Counted from the stretch's first letter, positions 51,101-60,750 are shown. The stretch: 64,000 bases of DNA from Streptomyces sp. CB00316 (GCF_001905595.1 NZ_LIXI01000009.1:124001-188000); one strand, 5' to 3'. Notes: a model not told the origin generated them from the letters alone. Numbers and translations are program-made.

Positions 51101-52935
51101 GCCCTCTCCTCGATTTCCTGGGTGCTGTTGTTCAGGGCGGGGACCGCGTCGACGCCCTGGTAGCCGTTCGCCGCCGCCTCGTCCTCGGTCTCGCGGGTGA
51201 CGACGGCCCGGTAGCGCGGTTCGGAGCGCAGCAGGTCGCGGTGGGTGCCCACGGCGACCACGCTGCCCTCGTGGACGAGGACGACCCGGTCGGCGACGTC
51301 CAGCAGCAGCGGCGACGAGGCGAACGCGACCGTCGTACGGCCCCGGCGCAGCCCCGCGACCCCGGCGGCGACGCGCGCCTCGGTGTGCGAGTCGACGGCG
51401 GAGGTCGGCTCGTCGAGCACCAGCGCCTCCGGGTCGGTGATCAGCGACCGGGCCAGCGCGAGGCGCTGGCGCTGACCGCCGGAGAGCGACCTGCCCCGCT
51501 CGGTGATCCGCGTCCGCATCGGGTCGCCCTCGTTGTCGGGGGAGGCCTGGGCCAGTGCGGCGAGCACGTCGCCGCACTGTGCGGCCTCCAGCGCCTCCTC
51601 GGCGGTGACCAGGCTCGAGGACGGTACGTCCAGCAGCTGCTGGAGCGTGCCGGAGAGGAGCACCGGGTCCTTGTCCTGGACCAGGACGGCGGTCCGGGCG
51701 GTGTCCAGCGGGAGCTCGTCCAGCGCGACGGCGCCGAGCAGGACGGAGGGGGCCTTCTTCTCCTCCTCGGTGTCCTGGTCGCCGGTCTGGGCATGGCCGC
51801 CCAGCCGTTCGGCCAGCCGCCCCGCCTCGTCCGGGTCGCCGCAGACGACCGCGGTGAACTGACCCCGGTGGGCCATCAGCCCGGAGGCGGGGTCGTACAG
51901 GTCGCCCGACGGAACGCCCGCCTCCGTGGCCGTCCGGTCGCTGCGGCGCAGCGACAGCACCCGTACGGCGCGCTGCGCGGACGGCCGCGAGAAGGAGTAG
52001 GCCATCGCGATCTCCTCGAAGTGACGGAGCGGGAACAGCATCAGGGTGGCCGCGCTGTAGACCGTGACCAGCTGGCCCACGTCGATGCGGCCTTCCCGCG
52101 CCAGCGTCGCCCCGTACCAGACCAGGGTGATCAGCAGGATGCCCGGCAGCAGGACCTGCACCGCCGAGATCAGCGCCCACATCCTGGCGCTGCGCACGGC
52201 CGCCTTGCGGACCTCCTGGGAGGCGCGGCGGTAGCGGCCGAGGAACAGCTCCTCGCCGCCGATGCCGCGCAGCACCCGCAGTCCGGCCACGGTGTCCGAG
52301 GCCAGCTCGGTCGCCTTGCCCGCCTTCTCGCGCTGCTCGTCGGCGCGCCGAGTGGCGCGGGGGAGCAGCGGCAGCACGGCGAGGGCCAGCACCGGCATGG
52401 CGATGGCCACCACCACGCCGAGGGTCGGGAGGTAGATGACCAGCCCCACGCAGACCACGACGAGCGCGATGGCGGCGGCCAGGAAGCGCGAGAGCGCCTC
52501 GACGAACCAGCCGATCTTCTCCACGTCGCCGGTCGACACGGCGACGACCTCACCGGCGGCGACCCGCCGGGTCAGGGCGGCGCCCAGCTCGGCGGTCTTG
52601 CGCGCCAGGAGCTGCTGCACCCGGGCGGCGGCGGTGATCCAGTTGGTGACGGCGGTCCGGTGGAGCATGGTGTCGCCCACCGCGATGAGGACGCCCAGGG
52701 CCGCGATCAGACCGCCGGCCAGCGCCAGGCGTGTGCCGGAGCGTTCGATGACGGCCTGGACGGCGACGCCGACGGTGACCGGAAGCCCGGCGATGCTCAG
52801 CTGGTGGAGCAGTCCCCAGCCGAGCGACTTGAGCTGTCCGCCGAGCTGATTGCGCCCGAGCCAGTACAGGAAGCGTGGCCCCGACCGTACATCGGGGTCG
52901 CCGGGATCCGAATACGGAAGATCGCGAATCTGCAT
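51097..52935 (-). CDS. ABC exporter half-transporter (canonical signature, no Walker A or H-loop)
   Basis: A 612-residue partner of the previous gene, encoded first. Membrane helices occupy about 25-300. In the ATPase domain the expected Walker A is replaced by CGDPDEAGRL, without GKS/T. The signature LSGGQRQRLALARS and Walker B ALVLDEPTSAVD are intact, while the H-loop reads FASSPLLLD without His. It can supply the signature but cannot bind ATP normally itself. ATG at 52935 gives MQIRDLPYSDP; longer in-frame starts enter the terminator region of the GH109 gene. Confidence 0.9.
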   Translation of the reverse strand: MQIRDLPYSDPGDPDVRSGPRFLYWLGRNQLGGQLKSLGWGLLHQLSIAGLPVTVGVAVQAVIERSGTRLALAGGLIAALGVLIAVGDTMLHRTAVTNWITAAARVQQLLARKTAELGAALTRRVAAGEVVAVSTGDVEKIGWFVEALSRFLAAAIALVVVCVGLVIYLPTLGVVVAIAMPVLALAVLPLLPRATRRADEQREKAGKATELASDTVAGLRVLRGIGGEELFLGRYRRASQEVRKAAVRSARMWALISAVQVLLPGILLITLVWYGATLAREGRIDVGQLVTVYSAATLMLFPLRHFEEIAMAYSFSRPSAQRAVRVLSLRRSDRTATEAGVPSGDLYDPASGLMAHRGQFTAVVCGDPDEAGRLAERLGGHAQTGDQDTEEEKKAPSVLLGAVALDELPLDTARTAVLVQDKDPVLLSGTLQQLLDVPSSSLVTAEEALEAAQCGDVLAALAQASPDNEGDPMRTRITERGRSLSGGQRQRLALARSLITDPEALVLDEPTSAVDSHTEARVAAGVAGLRRGRTTVAFASSPLLLDVADRVVLVHEGSVVAVGTHRDLLRSEPRYRAVVTRETEDEAAANGYQGVDAVPALNNSTQEIEERA

Positions 52936-53062
52936 GACGTCCCAGGGCTCGGTATGCGCGAGGCCCGTGCGGACCTCGGAGTTACGGGGTGACCAAACCG
53001 TGCAAGGTTCGCTTCCCGCCCCCCTCCGGGGCAACCGGTTTTCCGCGGTGCGCGGCCGCCCC

Positions 53063-53094
53063 CGGGGTCCCGTGCCGAGCCGCACGGGACCCCG
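53063..53094 (-). terminator. Hairpin terminator after the GH109-type gene
   Basis: CGGGGTCCCGTGC and its complement form 13-bp perfect arms around the loop CGAGCC. It starts seven bases after the stop of the oxidoreductase (minus strand) and before the ABC operon. Confidence 0.8.
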
Positions 53095-53100
53095 TCGCCG

Positions 53101-54582
53101 TCACGCGGCCGGCTTCTCCGAATCCATCCCGGACCTGGCCTTCTTCCATGCTCCCCGGGTGAAGTCCGGTATGGGGAGCGGGGCGCCCTTGGCCTTGATG
53201 GAGAGGTGGCTGAGCGGGACGGGGGCGGTCCAGACGGCCGCGTCGTACACGTCGAAGTCCGGGACCAGCCCGAGCCGCATGCACTGCATCAGCCGGAACA
53301 CCATGATGTAGTCCATCCCGCCATGGCCGCCCGGCGGATTGGCGTGTTCCTTCCAGAGCCAGTGGTCCCACTCGGCGTACTTCTTGAAGTCGTCCCACCG
53401 GTGGTCCGTGTTCGTGGGCTCCAGGTAGATCCGCTCCGGGTAGTCCTCGAAGACGCCCCGGGTACCGCCGAGGCTGTTGATACGGGAGTACGGGTGCGGG
53501 CTCGACACATCGTGCTCCAGCCGGATCACCCGGCCCTTGGCCGTCTGGATCAGGCTGATCGTCCGGTCGGCGCCGATGTACGACTCCTTCCAGCTGGGGT
53601 CGCCCGCCGGCATGTGCTCCTCGCGGTACGCGGCGAGGCCGAGGGCGGGGGTGCCGATGCTGGTGATGGAGACGGCACGGTCGCCCCGGTTGACGTCCAT
53701 GTAGTTGGCGACCGGCCCGAACCCGTGGTTGGGGTAGAGGTCGCCGCGCAGCCGGGTGTGCCAGAGCCGCCGCCAGGGGCCCTCGTAGTAGTCGGGGTCG
53801 AACATCAGCTCGCGCAGATCGTGGTTGTACGCCCCCGCGCCGTGCAGCAGGTCCCCGAAGAGGCCCGCGTGCGCCATCCGGAGCACCCGCATCTCGTTCT
53901 TGCCGTAACAGCAGTTCTCCAGCTGCATGCAGTGCCGCCGGGTGCGCTCGGAGAGGTCGACGAGCTGCCAGAGCTCCTCCAGGCGCATCGCGATGGGGCA
54001 CTCCACGCCGACGTGCTTCCCGTTCAGCATCGCCGCCCTCGCCATCGGGAAGTGCAGTTCCCAGGGCGTGGCCACGTAGACGAAGTCGATGTCCCCGCGC
54101 CGGCAGAGGTTGACGTAGTCGTCCTCCCCCTTGGCGTAGACGGCGGGGGCGGGCTGCCCGGCGGCGGTCACCTTGGCGGCGGCCTTCTCCGTCTTGTCCC
54201 GGACCGGGTCGCAGACCGCCACGACCCGGACGCCGGGGACGGCCAGGAAGAGGTCGATCATGCTGTCGCCCCGGTTGCCGAGGCCCACGATGCCGACCCG
54301 TACGGTCGAGCGCCGGTCGAAGGGGACGTCGGCCATGGTGCGGCCCTGGCGGGCGGGGGCGGCCGTCGCTGCCTCCACGGCTCCTGCTGCTTCCGGCGTT
54401 ACGGTCCCGGCGGCCGACGCGCTGCCTCCCGTGAGGGCGCTCAGGCCGAGTCCGGCGCCGGCCACGCCCGCCGTGGTCCACAGCACCGAACGGCGGCTGG
54501 GATCCTGCCGGTCGGTGTCGTCGCCGGAGTGCTGCGGGGGGAGGTCCTGCGGTGCCTGTCCGGGCCGGGCGTCGTCGTTCAT
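53101..54582 (-). CDS. Tat-exported Gfo/Idh/MocA protein of the GH109 type
   Basis: A 493-residue protein. A Tat signal is present: DPSRRSVLWTTAGVAGAGLG (about residues 28-47), then the Ala-rich cleavage site. The Rossmann fold begins VRVGIVGLGNRGDSMIDLF; the second conserved block is GKHVGVECPIA with the ECP version of the family E-K-P. The C-terminal part has HDLRELMFDPDYYEGPWRRL and YPNHGFGPVANYMDVNRGD, typical of GH109 alpha-N-acetylgalactosaminidases that use NAD+ as internal cofactor. GGAGG precedes the ATG at 54582. Hydrolase activity is inferred from similarity. Confidence 0.85.
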   Translation of the reverse strand: MNDDARPGQAPQDLPPQHSGDDTDRQDPSRRSVLWTTAGVAGAGLGLSALTGGSASAAGTVTPEAAGAVEAATAAPARQGRTMADVPFDRRSTVRVGIVGLGNRGDSMIDLFLAVPGVRVVAVCDPVRDKTEKAAAKVTAAGQPAPAVYAKGEDDYVNLCRRGDIDFVYVATPWELHFPMARAAMLNGKHVGVECPIAMRLEELWQLVDLSERTRRHCMQLENCCYGKNEMRVLRMAHAGLFGDLLHGAGAYNHDLRELMFDPDYYEGPWRRLWHTRLRGDLYPNHGFGPVANYMDVNRGDRAVSITSIGTPALGLAAYREEHMPAGDPSWKESYIGADRTISLIQTAKGRVIRLEHDVSSPHPYSRINSLGGTRGVFEDYPERIYLEPTNTDHRWDDFKKYAEWDHWLWKEHANPPGGHGGMDYIMVFRLMQCMRLGLVPDFDVYDAAVWTAPVPLSHLSIKAKGAPLPIPDFTRGAWKKARSGMDSEKPAA

Positions 54583-54765
54583 CGAGCCTCCAGGTGGGGT
54601 GTGGGGGTTCTGGACGTGCGCGAGCGTGGCCCGGGTCCCGTACGGGTGTGAGTCACCCCGGGGCCGGGCCTCGGTAGGACCCTGGACGGTGAGGCTGACG
54701 GTGCGCAAGGGAGCCAACTGGACTCTCGTCCTCAAACCATGGACTTTTCTTCCAGTCATGCCAAT

Positions 54766-54792
54766 GCCCCGACTGGTTCAACCAGTCGGGGC
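54766..54792 (-). terminator. Long hairpin terminator after the D-lactate dehydrogenase-like gene
   Basis: GCCCCGACTGGTT-C-AACCAGTCGGGGC has 13-bp perfect arms. It begins 35 bases after the stop at 54827 on the minus strand, and lies upstream of the GH109-type gene, so it separates the two units. Confidence 0.8.
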
Positions 54793-54826
54793 ACCTGACC
54801 TGCGCTCGGACGGGTCCTTCGGACGC

Positions 54827-57808
54827 TCAGCGGCCCGGCGGTCGGGTGGCGCGCTCCAGCTCGATCAGGACCGAGCGGTAGGGGTGTCCGGTGGCCCGTT
54901 CCATGCCGATCTCGCACATGCGGTTGGCCGACAGATAGGCGTCGTACGTACGGGAGTTGACCTCGTCCGCCTCCTTCGCCGTGGCCGCATCGGTCAACTC
55001 CTTGTGCAGCATGCCCCGGTCGCCCGCGAACGCGCAGCATCCGGCGTCGTCCGGCACGGTCACGTCGTCGGCGCAGGCTTCGGCCAGCACACGCAACTGC
55101 TCTGTGTCGCCCAGGTGTTCCATGGAGCACGTCGGATGGACGACGGCCGATGCGGTCCTCCGGGACACCGTCAGCTCCGGGAGCAGCTCGCCGGCCGCCC
55201 ACACCAGCGAGTCCACGACCGTGAGCTCCCGGTGCAGGGCCCGGTTGTCCTCGGTGAGGTAGGGCACGACCTCCTCGGCGATGCCGAGCGTGCAGGAGGA
55301 CGCGTCGACGACCAGCGGCAGGGCCCCGCCCGCCGTCCAGCCCCAGGCCGCCTCCACGATGCGGTTCGCCATGATCCTGTTGCCCGCGTCGTACCCCTTG
55401 GAGTGCCAGATCGTCGCGCAGCACGTCCCCGCGACGTCCTCGGGGATCCACACCGGCTTTCCGGCCCGCTCGGAGACGGCCACCAGCGCCTCGGCCAGGG
55501 AGGGGCCGGGCGTGCCACCGGGTCCGGCTCCAGGTCCGTCCCCGGGTCCCGTCTCCGGGCCTGCGAAGATGCGGTTGACGCAGGCGGGGTAGTACACCGC
55601 GCTCGCCCCCACCCGTGCGGTACCGGGCAGCTTCCGGGCGGCGGGTCCGGGGAGCTGCGGCAGCCACTCCGGTACGAGATCGGGGCGCACGGCCCTACGG
55701 GCGAGCCGCGTCACGGACTCCAGCAGCCGGTCGCCGCCCCGCTCCCCGATGGCGTCCCCCGCCGCCACGGCGAGCCGCGCCGAGGCCTCCACCACGCGGA
55801 AGTTCTTCGCGGTGAGCGCGGCGATCCGCTCCTCGCGCCGGGTGTGCCTGAGGTGCCGGAACCCCTTCATCATCGCCCCGGTGTCGATGCCGACCGGGCA
55901 GGCGAGCTTGCAGGTGGAGTCCCCGGCGCAGGTGTCCACCGCGTCGTACCCGTAGGCGTCGAGCAGTCCGGCCTCCACCGGGGAGCCGTCCGCCTGGCGC
56001 ATCATCTCGCGGCGCAGCACGATCCGCTGGCGCGGAGTGGTCGTCAGATCCCCGCTGGGACAGGTGGGTTCGCAGAAGCCGCACTCGATGCACGGGTCGG
56101 CGACCGCCTCCACCTTCGGAATGGTCTTCAACCCGCGCAGATGGGCCCGAGGGTCACGGTCGAGGACGATGCGTGGAGCGAGCACCCCTTCGGGGTCGAT
56201 GACCTGCTTCGTCCGCCACATCAGCTCGGTCGCCCGCGGGCCCCACTCACGCTCCAGGAACGGCGCGATGTTGCGGCCGGTGGCGTGCTCGGCCTTGAGC
56301 GACCCGTCGAAACGGTCCACGACGAGTGCGCAGAACTCCTGCATGAACGTGTCGTACCGCTCGACGTCGTCGGGGCGCGCGGCGTCGAAGGCGAGCAGGA
56401 AGTGGAGGTTGCCGTGGGCCGCGTGCCCGGCGACCGCGGCGTCGAAGCCGTGCCGGGACTGGAGCTCCAGCAGCGCCTCGCAGGCGTCGGCCAGCCGGCC
56501 CGGCGGGACGGCGAAGTCCTCCGTGATCAGCGTCGTACCCGAGGTGCGGGAGCCGCCGACCGCCGTCACGAACGCCTTGCGCGCTTTCCAGTACCCGGCA
56601 ATCGTCCCCGGGTCCCGGGTGAACGTGTTGGTGACGGAGGCGGCCGGAACCACCAGGTCCAGTCCCCGCATCACCTCGGCGGCGGCTTCCTCGAACGCCT
56701 CCTGCCCGGCCTCGTCCGGGGCCCGGAACTCGACCAGCAGCGCGGCCGTCTCCCGGGGCAGCGCAGCCCAGTCCGCCGGAACACCCCGCACGCTCACCGA
56801 AGCCCTCAGGGTGTTGCCGTCCATCAGCTCCACCGCGATGGCCCCGGCCTCGTTGAACCGGGGGACGGCGGCCGCGGCGGCGGTGAGTGAGGGGAAGAAG
56901 AGCAGGGCGCTGGTCACCCGGCGGTCCAGCGGCAGGGTGTCGAAGACGGTCTCCGAGATGAAACCGAACGTGCCCTCGGAGCCGACCATGAGCCCGCGCA
57001 GGATCTGGACCGGTGTCGCGCCGTCGAGGAAGGCGTCGAGGCGGTAGCCGTTGGTGTTCTTGATCGCGTACTTGGCGCGGATCCGGGCCGTCAGCTCCTC
57101 GTCCGCCTCGATCTCCGCCTTGAGCGCCAGCAGCCCCGCGCACAGCTGCGGCTCCGCGTGGGCCAGCTCCTCGTCGGCGGCGGGGTCGGCGGTGTCGACG
57201 ACGGTGCCGCTCGGCAGGACGAAGGTGAGGGAGGCGAGCGTGCGGTAGGAGTTGCGGGTGGTGCCCGCCGTCATGCCCGAGGCGTTGTTGGCGACGACCC
57301 CGCCGACGGTGCAGGCGATGGCGCTCGCGGGGTCGGGGCCCAGCAGCCTGCCGTACCGGGCGAGGGTGGCGTTGGCCCGCATGACGGTGGTACCCGGCTG
57401 GATGCGGGCCCGCGCCCCGTCGTCCAGCACCTCGACACCGGTCCAGTGACGGCGTACGTCGACGAGGATGTCCTCGCCCTGCGCCTGGCCGTTGAGGCTG
57501 GTGCCCGCGGCCCGGAAGACGACCTCGCGGCCCTTGCCGTGGGCGTACGACAGGATCGCGGAGACGTCGTCGAGGTCCTCGGGGACCAGCACGACCCGGG
57601 GGAGGAAGCGGTACGGGCTGGCGTCGGAGGCGTACCGCACGAGGTCGGAGATCTTCCAGAGCACCTTGTCCGCGCCGAGCAGGGCGGTCAGCTCGGAGCG
57701 CAGGGGCTCCGGGGTGCCGGCCGCGCTCCGGTCGGTGACCCGGTCGGGGGCGGGTTCGCGTGCCGTACCGGGGCGGAGGGCTTCCGGATCGGGCTCCAGC
57801 AGCGGCAT
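54827..57808 (-). CDS. FAD-binding and Fe-S D-lactate dehydrogenase-like protein (GlcD-GlcF fusion)
   Basis: A 993-residue fusion. Residues 60-260: FAD_binding_4 with FRAAGTSLNGQAQGEDILVD and TVGGVVANNASGMTAGT. Residues 290-560: FAD-oxidase_C, ending in MWRTKQVIDPEGVLAP. Residues 600-690: two 4Fe-4S motifs, CIECGFCEPTCPSG and CAGDSTCKLACPVG. C-terminal: CCG domains with CCATIWHSKG, HPTCSMEHLG and CCAFAGDRGM. It would oxidise D-lactate or glycolate and feed electrons to the membrane. GAGGGGATG precedes the ATG. An inserted linker GPGDGPGAGPGGTPGP interrupts the region before the first CCG motif. Confidence 0.93.
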   Translation of the reverse strand: MPLLEPDPEALRPGTAREPAPDRVTDRSAAGTPEPLRSELTALLGADKVLWKISDLVRYASDASPYRFLPRVVLVPEDLDDVSAILSYAHGKGREVVFRAAGTSLNGQAQGEDILVDVRRHWTGVEVLDDGARARIQPGTTVMRANATLARYGRLLGPDPASAIACTVGGVVANNASGMTAGTTRNSYRTLASLTFVLPSGTVVDTADPAADEELAHAEPQLCAGLLALKAEIEADEELTARIRAKYAIKNTNGYRLDAFLDGATPVQILRGLMVGSEGTFGFISETVFDTLPLDRRVTSALLFFPSLTAAAAAVPRFNEAGAIAVELMDGNTLRASVSVRGVPADWAALPRETAALLVEFRAPDEAGQEAFEEAAAEVMRGLDLVVPAASVTNTFTRDPGTIAGYWKARKAFVTAVGGSRTSGTTLITEDFAVPPGRLADACEALLELQSRHGFDAAVAGHAAHGNLHFLLAFDAARPDDVERYDTFMQEFCALVVDRFDGSLKAEHATGRNIAPFLEREWGPRATELMWRTKQVIDPEGVLAPRIVLDRDPRAHLRGLKTIPKVEAVADPCIECGFCEPTCPSGDLTTTPRQRIVLRREMMRQADGSPVEAGLLDAYGYDAVDTCAGDSTCKLACPVGIDTGAMMKGFRHLRHTRREERIAALTAKNFRVVEASARLAVAAGDAIGERGGDRLLESVTRLARRAVRPDLVPEWLPQLPGPAARKLPGTARVGASAVYYPACVNRIFAGPETGPGDGPGAGPGGTPGPSLAEALVAVSERAGKPVWIPEDVAGTCCATIWHSKGYDAGNRIMANRIVEAAWGWTAGGALPLVVDASSCTLGIAEEVVPYLTEDNRALHRELTVVDSLVWAAGELLPELTVSRRTASAVVHPTCSMEHLGDTEQLRVLAEACADDVTVPDDAGCCAFAGDRGMLHKELTDAATAKEADEVNSRTYDAYLSANRMCEIGMERATGHPYRSVLIELERATRPPGR

Positions 57809-57899
57809 GTCGGCATCCCCTCGGCGGTCGGTGCGGGCCTGCGTGCGGCCCTGGCGGCTCGTACCCGGTTACGGCGGCCCGGTCTCAGTGGTGGCGCTC

Positions 57900-58421
57900 T
57901 CAGCAGTGGCGCTCCGGCATCCCGTCGACCAGAGCGGAGAGCAACTCACCCAGCACCTCGCGCTGGCCGGATGACAGTGGAGCCAGGATCTCCTCTGCGG
58001 CCGCCCGGCGCGCGTCGCGCAGGGAGCGCAGCGTGGCGCGTCCCTCGTCGGTGATCTCGATACGGACCACCCGGCGGCTGTCCGGATCCGGGGCACGGCG
58101 GACCCGCCCGCTCGCCTCCAGGGCGTCGACCAGCGTCGTCACGGCGCGCGGGACGACGTCCAGGCGCTGGGCGAGATCGGCCATCCGGGGGGTCGCGTCG
58201 TAACTCGCGACGGTCCGTAGCAGCCGGAACTGGGCCGGGGTGATGCCGATCGGCTCCAGCTGACGGCTCTGGATGCGGTGCAGCCGACGGGTCAGCCGCA
58301 GCAGCTGCTCGGCGAGCATGCCGTCGGAGTCGCGGTCACGGTCCCGGTGATGGTCATGGGCCCGCTCGGCGGCGGCTGCCGCATCCGCGGCATCGGCGTC
58401 GGAGGAATCTGAGGCGTCCAT
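57900..58421 (-). CDS. MarR-family regulator divergent from an ABC exporter
   Basis: A 173-residue MarR protein. The winged helix is at about 75-115: TPRMADLAQRLDVVPRAVTT and LVDALEASGRVRR, followed by the wing DPDSRRVVRIEITDEGR. The N-terminus is unusually charged (Asp/His/Arg-rich, 25 residues). It is divergent from the ABC exporter across 106 bp with an inverted repeat, which suggests the exporter is its target; MarR/ABC pairs often respond to antibiotics or other phenolics. Confidence 0.88.
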   Translation of the reverse strand: MDASDSSDADAADAAAAAERAHDHHRDRDRDSDGMLAEQLLRLTRRLHRIQSRQLEPIGITPAQFRLLRTVASYDATPRMADLAQRLDVVPRAVTTLVDALEASGRVRRAPDPDSRRVVRIEITDEGRATLRSLRDARRAAAEEILAPLSSGQREVLGELLSALVDGMPERHC

Positions 58422-58445
58422 GCGGGAACAATATCAGGACCCCGT

Positions 58446-58470
58446 TCATTGTGAGCATAGGTAACAATGA
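58446..58470. promoter_or_regulatory. Inverted repeat in the MarR/ABC exporter intergenic region
   Basis: TCATTGT-GAGCATAGGTA-ACAATGA has perfect 7-bp arms with 11-bp spacer. A second palindrome GAGCT-A-AGCTC follows at once (58469-58479). Both are AT-richer than the surroundings and could be MarR operators covering both divergent promoters. Confidence 0.5.
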
Positions 58471-58527
58471 GCTAAGCTCTTAAGGTCGGACACGTCCGGC
58501 CGTTCCTCACGCCCCACGAAGGAGCCC

Positions 58528-60345
58528 ATGAAACCCGACGAACTCACGTGGACGCCCCCTCCAGATGGCCGCGCGGTCTCCGACCGGCCACCCGGCGAGG
58601 TGCGTCGCATCCTCCGCCTCTTCCATCCCTACCGCGGCCGCCTCGCCGTGGTAGGTCTGCTGGTCGGCGCCTCCTCCCTGGTGTCGGTCGCCTCTCCGTT
58701 CCTGCTGCGCGAGATCCTGGACACCGCGATCCCCCAGGGGCGCACCGGACTGCTGACCCTGCTCGCCCTCGGCATGATCCTCACCGCCGTGATGAACAGC
58801 GTCTTCGGCGTCCTGCAGACCCTGATCTCGACCACCGTCGGCCAGCGCGTCATGCACGACCTGCGCACCGCCGTGTACACCCAGCTCCAGCGGATGCCGC
58901 TCGCCTTCTTCACCCGGACCCGCACCGGCGAGGTCCAGTCCCGCATCGCCAATGACATCGGCGGCATGCAGGCGACGGTCACCTCCACCGCGACCTCGCT
59001 CGTCTCCAACCTCACGGCCGTCATCGCCACCGTCGTCGCCATGCTCGCGCTCGACTGGCGCCTCACCGTCGTCTCGCTGCTCCTGCTGCCGGTGTTCGTC
59101 GCGATCAGTCGCCGCGTCGGCCGGGAGCGGAAGAAGATCACCACCCAGCGCCAGAAGCAGATGGCCGCCATGGCCGCCACGGTGACCGAGTCCCTCTCGG
59201 TCAGCGGCATCCTCCTCGGTCGCACGATGGGCCGCTCCGACTCACTCACCCAGGGGTTCACCGAGGAGTCCGAGCGCCTGGTCGACCTCGAAGTGCGCTC
59301 CAACATGGCAGGCCGCTGGCGGATGTCCACCATCGGCATCGTGATGGCCGCCATGCCCGCCGTCATCTACTGGGTGGCCGGCCTCACCTTCCAGCCCGGC
59401 GGCACCGCCGTCTCCATCGGCACGCTCGTCGCCTTCGTCACCCTCCAGCAGGGCCTCTTCCGCCCGGCGGTCAGCCTGCTCTCCACCGGTGTGCAGATGC
59501 AGACCTCCCTCGCCCTCTTCCAGCGGATCTTCGAGTACCTCGACCTCACGGTGGACATCACCGAACCGGAGAAGCCCGTCCGGCTGGAGAAGATCCGTGG
59601 CGAGATCGCCTTCGAGAACGTCGACTTCAGCTACGACGCCGACGACGGCCCCACGCTCAGCTCCATCGACGTGACCGTCCCCGCGGGCACCAGCCTGGCG
59701 GTCGTCGGTCCCACCGGCTCCGGCAAGTCCACGCTCAGCTATCTCGTGCCCCGGCTCTACGACGTCACCGGCGGCCGGGTCACCCTCGACGGGATCGACG
59801 TCCGCGACCTGGACTTCGACACTCTGGCCCGGGCGGTCGGCGTGGTCTCCCAGGAGACCTACCTTTTCCATGCGTCCGTCGCCGACAACCTGCGCTTCGC
59901 CAAGCCGGAGGCCACCGACGAGGAGATCGAGGCTGCGGCCCGTGCCGCGCAGATCCACGACCACATCGCCTCCCTGCCCGACGGGTACGACACCCTCGTC
60001 GGCGAGCGCGGTCACCGCTTCTCGGGCGGAGAGAAGCAGCGCCTGGCCATCGCCCGCACCATCCTCCGCGACCCGCCGGTGCTGATCCTCGACGAGGCGA
60101 CCAGCGCACTCGACACCCGTACGGAACACGCCGTGCAGGAAGCGATCGACGCTCTCTCCGCCGGACGCACCACCCTCACCATCGCGCACCGCCTCTCCAC
60201 CGTCCGCGACGCGGACCAGATCGTCGTCCTGGACGGCGGCCGCATAGCCGAGCGCGGTACGCACGAGGAGCTTCTCGACCGGGACGGCCGCTACGCCGCC
60301 CTGATCCGCCGCGACTCCCACCCGGCCCCGGTCGCGGCCCCCTGA
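58528..60345 (+). CDS. ABC exporter with fused permease and ATPase
   Basis: A 605-residue half-transporter expected to work as a homodimer. Six membrane helices lie in residues 35-320. The ATPase motifs are all canonical: Walker A GPTGSGKS, Q-loop VSQETYLF, signature FSGGEKQRLAIART, Walker B VLILDEATSALD and H-loop TIAHRLSTV. It resembles multidrug or lipid exporters (MsbA-like). AAGGAG precedes the ATG. Control by the divergent MarR protein is likely. Confidence 0.93.
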   Translation: MKPDELTWTPPPDGRAVSDRPPGEVRRILRLFHPYRGRLAVVGLLVGASSLVSVASPFLLREILDTAIPQGRTGLLTLLALGMILTAVMNSVFGVLQTLISTTVGQRVMHDLRTAVYTQLQRMPLAFFTRTRTGEVQSRIANDIGGMQATVTSTATSLVSNLTAVIATVVAMLALDWRLTVVSLLLLPVFVAISRRVGRERKKITTQRQKQMAAMAATVTESLSVSGILLGRTMGRSDSLTQGFTEESERLVDLEVRSNMAGRWRMSTIGIVMAAMPAVIYWVAGLTFQPGGTAVSIGTLVAFVTLQQGLFRPAVSLLSTGVQMQTSLALFQRIFEYLDLTVDITEPEKPVRLEKIRGEIAFENVDFSYDADDGPTLSSIDVTVPAGTSLAVVGPTGSGKSTLSYLVPRLYDVTGGRVTLDGIDVRDLDFDTLARAVGVVSQETYLFHASVADNLRFAKPEATDEEIEAAARAAQIHDHIASLPDGYDTLVGERGHRFSGGEKQRLAIARTILRDPPVLILDEATSALDTRTEHAVQEAIDALSAGRTTLTIAHRLSTVRDADQIVVLDGGRIAERGTHEELLDRDGRYAALIRRDSHPAPVAAP

Positions 60346-60750
60346 CCGCGCACCGCGCGACCGGCCGTCGCCCGTCGCGCGACCGGAGCATCCTCCGGGG
60401 GGCCGGACCCCGGCGCCACCGGCCCACCGTCCGTACGGCATGATCGCCGCGCATGAGAGCTGGCCTCGGGGTCGGACTCCCTGGCCACCGCCCCGCCGAC
60501 ACCGACGCCTGGCTGGCCAAGCTCGGCCCCGAGAGTTACTTCCGGCCGCATCCGTACGTCCCAGATGTCCAGGGCGGGCTGCCCTTCCATGCGGCGGACC
60601 GCCACGAATCCCCAAAAGATCACGCGTTCCCGCGAACACCCGATCCCTTGTTCGTTTGTTCTGGTCGCGTGGTACGGCGTTCGTGTCGCCGGAGCCGACG
60701 CCGCCGCCGGGCTACCGGCCCCAAGGAGCGGACCGGGTTAACGTGCCCGC
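60346..60750. other. Intergenic region between ABC exporter and MltG-like gene
   Basis: 405 bp without a gene I can support. A short plus-strand frame from 60453 (start MRAGLGVGLPGHRPADTDAW) keeps high GC3 for about 50 codons, then turns into non-coding composition near 60610; it has no ribosome site and no family I recognise. It may be a small gene or a remnant. The promoter of the MltG-like gene should lie at 60690-60745. Confidence 0.4.

Noticed and set aside
60453..60660. Short frame starting MRAGLGVGLPGHRPADTDAW as a gene
   Set aside because: No ribosome site, no recognised family and codon bias fades after about 50 codons; recorded only in the intergenic entry.
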